The translations under genes and the position numbers were made by a program. 24,780 nt of DNA from Saccoglossus kowalevskii (taxonomy: Eukaryota > Hemichordata > Enteropneusta > Harrimaniidae). The stretch's first letter is position 1. The number at the start of each line of letters is the position of its first letter. The notes under the pieces are model-generated. The model was not told the DNA's origin, ran no database searches, and saw nothing but the letters and a program-made list of their open reading frames with translations. The DNA lies in contig NW_003119425.1 in NCBI RefSeq assembly GCF_000003605.2, positions 1,392,812 through 1,417,591 of the forward strand. The letters are read 5' to 3'. Below, piece by piece: positions 19,309-24,780 of this stretch.

Positions 19309-19447
19309 TTAAAATGACCCAATACGAATAACCACATGCATTATAACATTACACTGGAAATATTTCATATCAAGTCTATTTACAAATTCCTCTGATGCTA
19401 CAAAAATCCAAATGTGTTCATCTCATTGCAATAGATAGACGCAAATA

Positions 19448-19666
19448 GCTGCTGAGATAACGTTGAGAGCATCCACCTGACTTGTTTTTCCCCTCAAATA
19501 GTGTTTCATTCTCCCCTGTCATCAAATCCACCGTTCCAAATATTATGATTACATAGTAGTAGATCATGGGAACAGTGGACATGATGATGGGGGAGAATGC
19601 TACCTATTTGAGGGGCAAAAACAAGTCTCCTGGTACTCTCACTCTCCACAAGATCTCCTCAGCAGC
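19448..19666. mobile_element. Foldback (long inverted repeat) element, 219 bp
   Basis: The left half begins GCTGCTGAG and the right half ends CTCAGCAGC. The best-matched inner arms are 19480-19537 and 19569-19626, sharing ACTTGTTTTT, CCCCTCAAATAG, CATTCTCCCC and CC(A)C(C/T)GTTCC in inverted order around a loop of about 31 bases. The arms are imperfect, with a few indels. It has no coding sequence. I saw no clear target-site duplication. Confidence 0.85.
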
Positions 19667-20604
19667 AATTTATCTGTAGTACTTATCTAGGAAGACTAAA
19701 GCAGTTTAATATTGCTTGTTTTTTTCTTTTTCTAAATGTTGTCCAACAAACAAATACAATAAAAAGTATATCTCAAACTTGGACCATTGGTTTACAAACA
19801 AGCGTCAATCCCACGTTTGTCACTTTTTATAAAAACTGTAGAATTTCTTCATTTTTTGCTAAAGCATTATTGGTCACTATAATCTGCAAGTACTACCGTG
19901 CTGTGTCAATTCCGACTAAAATTAGAATATAAATTACAGAAATATATGGGAAATGACAGCAATTTTTGGTACTGGTAAGTCCTGCTATAATTTTGTATAC
20001 CACATTTGCTCTACTAAATAGCATCGTATGCATCTTACAACATGGCAGAGATGTGTCTAAAAAAAAGGCCATATTATAATGTTCTGTATACAATGTATAC
20101 TGTATACAATAAATGCAAATCTCAGTTCATACACATCTAATGGAGCAAATACAGAAATCAGAATACTGTTAGCTTTATACTGGACATAAATTTACTTAAT
20201 GTTAAAATCATAAATACCAAACTGATGTCACAAATACAAGAAACTTAAAAACAATCACGAAAAAAACATGCATGTCAAATGTAACAGTGTGGGATTTCCA
20301 TTACAGGCCTGTATCAAAAATGGGGGAAAAACGATGCTAGTTTATTCTGAGAAAGTTTCTAAGAGTTAAAGACCTCGATAATAAAGAAACATAATTTTTT
20401 TTTTCAACTTTTAGCTGCCTACTTGTCCATGATTTTTTCACTTTACGTCAGCCCCTAATACTTATGAGAGTAAAGCGAGTTCAAAGTTGATGAAATGAAT
20501 ATAAAAGTGGTGTGTGTATAATATTAAAAGTAGTGTCATGGAAAAAACTAAACGCGTGTATTTGATAACAAAGAATGCACTGGAGGTGGGAGGGGAGGGG
20601 GGTT

Positions 20605-21144
20605 GTTGTCAAGCGTTTCAGAATTTATTATACCCGGTACTGTGGTATAAATAATGGATTATACATATCATGAAGAAGAAGAAAACAATTAAGGGAGAAT
20701 ATTCTGCTATGTCGGTAACTATACTACAAAAGAAAAAACCAAATATATGAAATTACAGCATGGACATGTGCTCAAAATTCTGTAAATACTGGATAAGGGT
20801 ATTTCATATTATCGCAGAAAAGGATATTTTGCTGTTCACATAACTCTCATATAAAATAAGAATAAAAAAAACCATTTCTATATTAAACTTGCATTTGCCC
20901 CTTCACGTGGCTGTACCCTTGCATCCCCATAAACCTATAATGGATGAATCCAAATTGCCCACATCAACATGATTTAATACTTGGTTACACCCATATGGGC
21001 AGGTCATAATAATTAAATAAAAAAACATTTCCTTGTTATCCCCCCTCCCATTTGGTTACATGATATAAATTGTTTCTAAAATTGTTACTCGACATACATT
21101 GTAATAAAAATAGCATCCTGAGTTTAATATATATATTGGCCAAC
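20605..21144 (-). other. MAP2K 3' UTR (extent estimated)
   Basis: Non-coding sequence after the MAP2K stop. On the minus strand a canonical AATAAA lies at 20624-20629, about 515 bases past the stop. On the plus strand 20582-20602 is G-rich, giving a C-rich tract just beyond that signal in the transcript direction. Downstream GU-rich sequence is weak, so the end is uncertain. Confidence 0.45.
20624..20629 (-). promoter_or_regulatory. Candidate MAP2K poly(A) signal
   Basis: AATAAA on the minus strand (TTTATT on plus), the nearest canonical signal after the stop codon. Later candidates are at 20341-20346 and 18883-18888. Confidence 0.45.
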
Positions 21145-21237
21145 TTATTGATTGTCTGGTTCTGGTACCAGTATTCTCTGCACGTAGCTTGCAACATCAA
21201 CAGTTTTGCTTTCATATGGTGCAATGAACTCATGTTT
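21145..21237 (-). CDS. MAP2K last exon: C-terminal docking extension
   Basis: Acceptor CAG before AAACATGAG, 30 codons and TAA. It encodes KHEFIAPYESKTVDVASYVQ and RILVPEPDNQ. This covers the end of kinase subdomain XI and the position of the DVD site, which upstream MAP3Ks bind in vertebrate MAP2Ks. Confidence 0.94.
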   Translation of the reverse strand, partial: KHEFIAPYESKTVDVASYVQRILVPEPDNQ

Positions 21238-24031
21238 CTGAAATATTGAAAAAACAAAAGAATCACTAAAACCAAACTATATAGTATTCTGTTTAAACTG
21301 GCTCAATGAACTTGCGTTTGAAAACAAAAGAATCATTAAAATCAAACTACAGAGGGAGATATAAACATTTGGCAGCACTGTCCCACATTGCGTGTTGGCT
21401 TAGGAAGAAAATAATTATTGCAAATTGTAGGGTGATTTACCATCAAACAAATTCTTTTCTGAAATGAACATGTATTGCTTACTAATAAAATACATATGTA
21501 AATTGAACACCGAAAGAAGCTAGAAAATTCAGCTTTAATAGAAATTTTTTCTATATGGAAAAGGTGTACGATAGTTTAGGCATGATTTTGACTGACACAG
21601 AGTTTGGTTAATATTGGTCTTACAGTATAACAGAACAACTGTACTACACTCGATAAATATATGTTCTTCATTGCAAATATTATTACAGCAGGTGAGCAAA
21701 AGATGGAGGAAACTACAGATATATAAGTGAGACAACTTACCAAAAGTGATGGATATGAAGGTCTTTCCCTGAAGTTCTTTTTAAGGCTATAAAGACAAAG
21801 AATGAAAGCAATACATTACTATAAGAGTACATGACCTGACTGATGTAACCCGAATGAGATCATGTGACCTGACTGAAGTCACATGACCTGAATGAGATCA
21901 TGTGACCTGACTGAAGTCACATGACCTAGAGACTCGGGATCTCTCTGTAAATTACACGTCTTGTTTACAGACACAGTATTTTACTGAATTGTATTATTGC
22001 ATCAAATCATTTCTTCGAAAAAGCTACATAAATGTACGTATGGTTGAAACTTCTAAAGAATTGGTGTCACATCAAAGAAAATGCCTCAGTTGAGGAAGCC
22101 TCTACCTTTTAGCATCCCCTAGACAGGTCAGAAAAACGTCTTCAATAATGAACCAACTTACCATAGTTCTGTAAAGTTGACAAACTCCTGTGAAAAAATG
22201 CCGTCTGGTAACTTTGGTGATGGCTCCTTTACAACTTGCTTCAACTGCGCAAACGGCGTTCCCCATGAGGCGTACGGGAAGTTACCAGTCGCCAACTCAA
22301 TCTGAAGAAACAAAGGAAGAGTTACAATCTAATGGAACATTAGATTTATAACACTAGTCTCACAAAATATACTTATTCAATCTGCAGTCTTTTACATTCC
22401 TGCAATTTCACACCATTTTATGTGAAAGGTGTGGGCCGAACGACTGCCACAAAAATTGAATGATTAGATTTTGAACTTATTTTTATAGATCAATGTCAAG
22501 ATGCTGATTTTTTTAGAGGAGAATATGACATTGGGATACTTTTATTTCGTCAACGAACAGAATGTCATATTTGTGTTTTTCTTACACAATACGAAAAGCA
22601 GTTGTTCCACACGTATGAAACTTGACTTTATTCCTATTACAATTTTATTCTAAAATTTCCACAAACTGTTTCCCCAATGGAATATTCTAAATAAATTATA
22701 GTGCATAGTTTTATAGTCAAGATGGGTAAAACCCGGAGATAACACCTCTCAAGAGGACAGATGGACAATAATTTCACTGTTTTAAGCCTGCCCCCGGAGT
22801 TGATAGAGATATCAGATATTGTTCATATCGCAAAGTTACCTATCTGGTATATAATTACAGGAATATTGACATACTGGTTGGTTTATTGTTTTCGTACACT
22901 GTCAATATACTGGAAGCTTGTCTGAAAGCAACATTGCTCACTGACTAACAACTTTGCTTACTAATGCACTGTATTGATGTTTGAACACTACATGCAGCTG
23001 CAGTAAACATGGAAATGTGCAAAAAATACTTTCACACTTGTTGAATGTGCAACGTTTTAACGCCACTATGACTTTTGTTTGTACTGTTTTTATGTTCAAT
23101 TTCACACATAATGTGGGATCTCGCAGCAAGCAAAAAATTGGATCAAATGACAACACATAATTTGTACTTTAATAACCCAATAAAAACCAAAATGAATGGG
23201 TTCGGCTGGTTTGTTAAACATGATTTAATGAAATTCCATATCAACTGGCAAATACAATCTACATATGTACAAGCACGGTGTCTATCTGTCAACATATTCC
23301 CCAAGCTCTGTGAATTTTTAAAGACAGAAAAACAAATGATCAAGGTGCCATAGCATGAACGCTGAAATTGATGTACTGATTACTACAGAGACAGGGGACT
23401 GGTATATATAATTAGGAAACAAAGTATCCTTGGAACGTTCTATGTTGCTAAGACGTGCACCACTGTAGCATGTATTTCTATGGGCTCTGCACAAGCTGCT
23501 GTGGAACACCGTTCAAAGAGCCTGTGAAAACAGCTAAAGTCAAAAAAGCAGCACAAACTTTTAAATAAACCAAATTTATATATATATATATATATAGGGG
23601 TAATCTTGTTACCCTGTGTCAGGGGAGTCTCTACAACTATCCCAAAGAAGAGTTTTCTGAGAGTTTTCCGTCTTTTTTTTCACCGTGATAGTTGCCAGGC
23701 GATGAAAACGCCCGGATGTTCGCCTCGAAAATACACCATCTAGTGAGGAGTCCTTTATGTCAATTATAATACATGTACCCTGAAATGTCAGTCACTAATC
23801 CATTGAATTCCACCACTGCCACATTTCCTGGGTGTTAAGTCTGTGTTGTCAGTAGCAGTATTTTCTGAAACTTAACCCTGATATATTCAGTGATGACACT
23901 CTCACAGAACCTACAGGTTTATCAAGACAGCACATCAGAATACTCACCATAGTGATACCCAAACTCCAGACATCAGATTTAATATCGTAGCCTTTTTCAT
24001 TCTGTGTTATTTCAGGATCAATTCGTTCTGG
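21145..24031 (-). CDS. MAP kinase kinase (MAP2K3/6-like), 5'-partial, last 4 exons
   Basis: The joined minus-strand exons 24031-23948, 22301-22162, 21786-21741 and 21237-21145 give 120 residues and a TAA in one frame. The fragment starts at PER, the P-E of the APE motif. It contains SDVWSLGI (invariant Asp20), IELATGNFPYASWGTPF, QLKQVVKEPSP, CLKKN.RERPSYP (invariant Arg83) and ends with a VDVASYVQRIL docking-type extension. SWGTPF, QLKQVV.EPSP and CLKKN..ERP are typical of MKK3/MKK6, the dual-specificity kinases that activate p38. PERIDP, ELATG.FPY and LLKHEFI also recall MKK4 and fly licorne. I favour MAP2K3/6; a tree could change this. The activation loop with its phosphorylated Ser/Thr, the catalytic loop and the ATP site lie off the right edge. 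Confidence 0.93.
21238..21740 (-). other. MAP2K intron before the last exon
   Basis: A 503-base GT-AG intron (minus strand), AT-rich. A 20-base block (AAAACAAAAGAATCA then TAAAA and CAAACTA) occurs twice, near 21250 and 21322. Nothing else is recognised. Confidence 0.8.
21741..21786 (-). CDS. MAP2K exon: CLKKN..ERPSYP segment
   Basis: A 46-base exon between TTTATAG and TTTTG|GTAAGT. It completes the Cys75 codon and encodes LKKNFRERPSYPSLL, kinase subdomain XI with its invariant Arg. The small size and phases (2 in, 0 out) make it fit only between its neighbours; skipping it would shift the frame. Confidence 0.93.
21787..22161 (-). other. MAP2K intron with E-box tandem array
   Basis: A 375-base GT-AG intron. 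Its main feature is the 38-bp tandem repeat at 21852-21927, close to the 46-base exon. Otherwise AT-rich and featureless. Confidence 0.8.
21829..21927. repeat. 38-bp tandem repeat carrying four TCATGTGA sites
   Basis: Two identical 38-base units (21852-21889 and 21890-21927) follow a degenerate partial unit. Each has TCATGTGA and its reverse complement TCACATGA, at 21860, 21879, 21898 and 21917: exactly 19 bases apart. The octamer is the symmetric M-box/E-box type bound by MiT/TFE and related bHLH-Zip factors. Binding here is inference. Confidence 0.9.
22162..22301 (-). CDS. MAP2K exon: IELATGNFPYASWGTPF segment
   Basis: Acceptor CTTCAG, 140 bases, donor CTATG|GTAAGT. It encodes IELATGNFPYASWGTPFAQL, then KQVVKEPSPKLPDGIFSQEF and VNFTEL. 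These are kinase subdomains IX end to X, and the region most diagnostic of MKK3/6. Confidence 0.95.
23431..23735 (+). repeat. Dispersed repeat, interrupted copy (pairs with 8300-8485)
   Basis: The left part (to about 23512) and right part (from about 23626) match the contiguous copy at 8300-8485. Between them is about 115 bases of unrelated AT-rich DNA that includes the (TA)n run. The interruption is either an insertion here or a deletion in the other copy. Confidence 0.75.
23577..23596. repeat. (TA)n microsatellite
   Basis: About ten TA units inside the interruption of the dispersed repeat. Confidence 0.95.
23948..24031 (-). CDS. MAP2K exon: PERID to SDVWSLGITM (first exon seen)
   Basis: Acceptor ATTCTCAG and donor ATG|GTGAGT bound 84 bases, phase 0 at both ends. 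It encodes PERIDPEITQNEKGYDIKSD and VWSLGITM. It is about two residues longer than human MKK6 between PERI and GY. The preceding exon must supply the activation loop and the Ala of APE. Confidence 0.95.
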
Positions 24032-24780
24032 CTGAGAATTAAGAACACAAAAACATTATTACTAACGCAATCAGTTATGTTACATGTATGTATAAAAGCA
24101 CATATCACATACTACCCAGAATGCACTTGTCAAGAATGGAAGTATCCAATCTTTTTCCTATTTATTTTGTCTGCACATCATATCTACATATGTGTATAAA
24201 GATATAAGGGGTGATCTCATATTCAAACACCTGGGTCAAACCTGGGTTAACCCGGCCTGCCCTTTTCTGCCCTATTCAGACCTACTAGACCTACAATATG
24301 CAAATTAGTAGTAGGTTTGAACCTAATCTCTGGATTAACTGGCCATTAACGCCCCCACTGAAAACAAACAACAGAGAACAAAGAAGACAGACCTAGGGAA
24401 ACCTAAGTTTTTCTTACAATACTGTTTCAGCCTGGTTTCAGTAGGAAAAAAATTAAGATGTATACTATGGAGCTCCATGTTCATACTGAGTGTTATATTT
24501 TGAAGTGTTAAGAATTACAGCAGCGATTTTTTTTCTTTGCAAGTCTTGTACATGTAAATGCTAATAAAAAACAAACTTGCATTTGTTTCACAAATCTATT
24601 TACATCATGTCATTTATAAGTGTGATGAAAATTATATTCATTTATTTCTGTGATTGGTAATAATAATCAGTTTCTCACAACTTACACTTTGGTACAAGTC
24701 AGAACAATTGTTATTGTTATTCAATTTATCTGGAATTAATTACTGACGTGATGGTTTGTTATATTTTGTCATTAAATGAG
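24032..24780 (-). other. MAP2K intron running off the window
   Basis: No minus-strand sequence here encodes a MAP2K activation loop or catalytic loop, so it reads as intron. A GC-richer patch at 24221-24330 contains the near-palindrome CTGGGTTAACCCGG (24242-24255) and a repeated ACCTGGGT, possibly a fragment of a dispersed repeat. Confidence 0.7.

Larger units (their letters stand above)
17151..20604. other. Intergenic DNA between two convergent genes
   Basis: About 3.5 kb of AT-rich sequence with no supported gene. It contains a partial foldback-element copy (17872-17899), a TTAA-flanked MITE (19166-19308) and the foldback element (19448-19666). Extra AATAAA words occur on both strands (for example plus 18738, minus 18883-18888 and 20341-20346), so either 3' UTR could extend into it. 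A 77-codon frame at 18323-18556 is not recognisable as a protein. Confidence 0.7.
22302..23947 (-). other. MAP2K intron (about 1.65 kb)
   Basis: A GT-AG intron. It carries an interrupted copy of a dispersed repeat (23431-23735) with a (TA)n run inside. Frames at 22938-23353 are on opposite strands and AT-rich, without protein likeness. Confidence 0.85.

Noticed and set aside
20582-20602. G-rich run as a G-quadruplex
   Set aside because: Only three separated runs of three or more G, so a standard four-run quadruplex is not well formed.
24111-24130. ACTACCCAGAATGCAC resembling a ZNF143/Staf site
   Set aside because: It lacks bases between the two halves of the consensus and is intronic; too weak.

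Overview
This is a eukaryotic, metazoan window: AT-rich, with spliced genes, GT-AG introns of about 0.2-3 kb, and many short non-autonomous repeats. Two genes converge tail to tail. Protein and repeat style suggest a marine invertebrate, perhaps a non-vertebrate deuterostome, but I cannot name the species.

Plus strand, about 2.76-16.35 kb: twelve exons encode the last 454 residues of a Tweety-family (TTYH) membrane protein. Reading frame and intron phase carry through all eleven internal junctions. The fragment runs from the end of TM2 through the first ectodomain, TM3-TM4, the cysteine-containing second ectodomain, TM5 and a Pro/Tyr-rich cytoplasmic tail. That tail has a PPAY motif split by the last intron. 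The 5' exons (start codon, TM1, most of TM2) were not found and probably lie to the left of the window. Bases 1-2755 look like the preceding intron.

Minus strand, from the right edge down to 21.15 kb: four exons encode the last 120 residues of a MAP kinase kinase most like MAP2K3/MAP2K6 (licorne/p38 branch). They cover the end of the activation segment through the C-terminal docking extension. The catalytic N-lobe and the phosphorylated activation loop lie beyond the right edge.

Between the two stop codons (16.35-21.14 kb) are the facing 3' UTRs and intergenic repeat DNA, with no gene I can support. The introns and intergenic DNA hold most of the unusual material: two copies of a TTAA-flanked (piggyBac-like) MITE, two copies of a TA-flanked MITE in opposite orientation, a 219-bp foldback element, a nearly perfect 411-bp tandem duplication inside a dispersed repeat family, several 33-130 bp tandem arrays, a (CCCAT)n microsatellite, a four-site E-box (M-box-like) array in the kinase gene and an octamer cluster upstream of the first TTYH exon.

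The two proteins have no evident functional link; their adjacency is positional. I found no new multi-gene system. The best leads are an acceptor-plus-donor (recursive-splice-like) sequence at the start of a TTYH exon, an NAGNAG acceptor in the same gene, and the repeat families.
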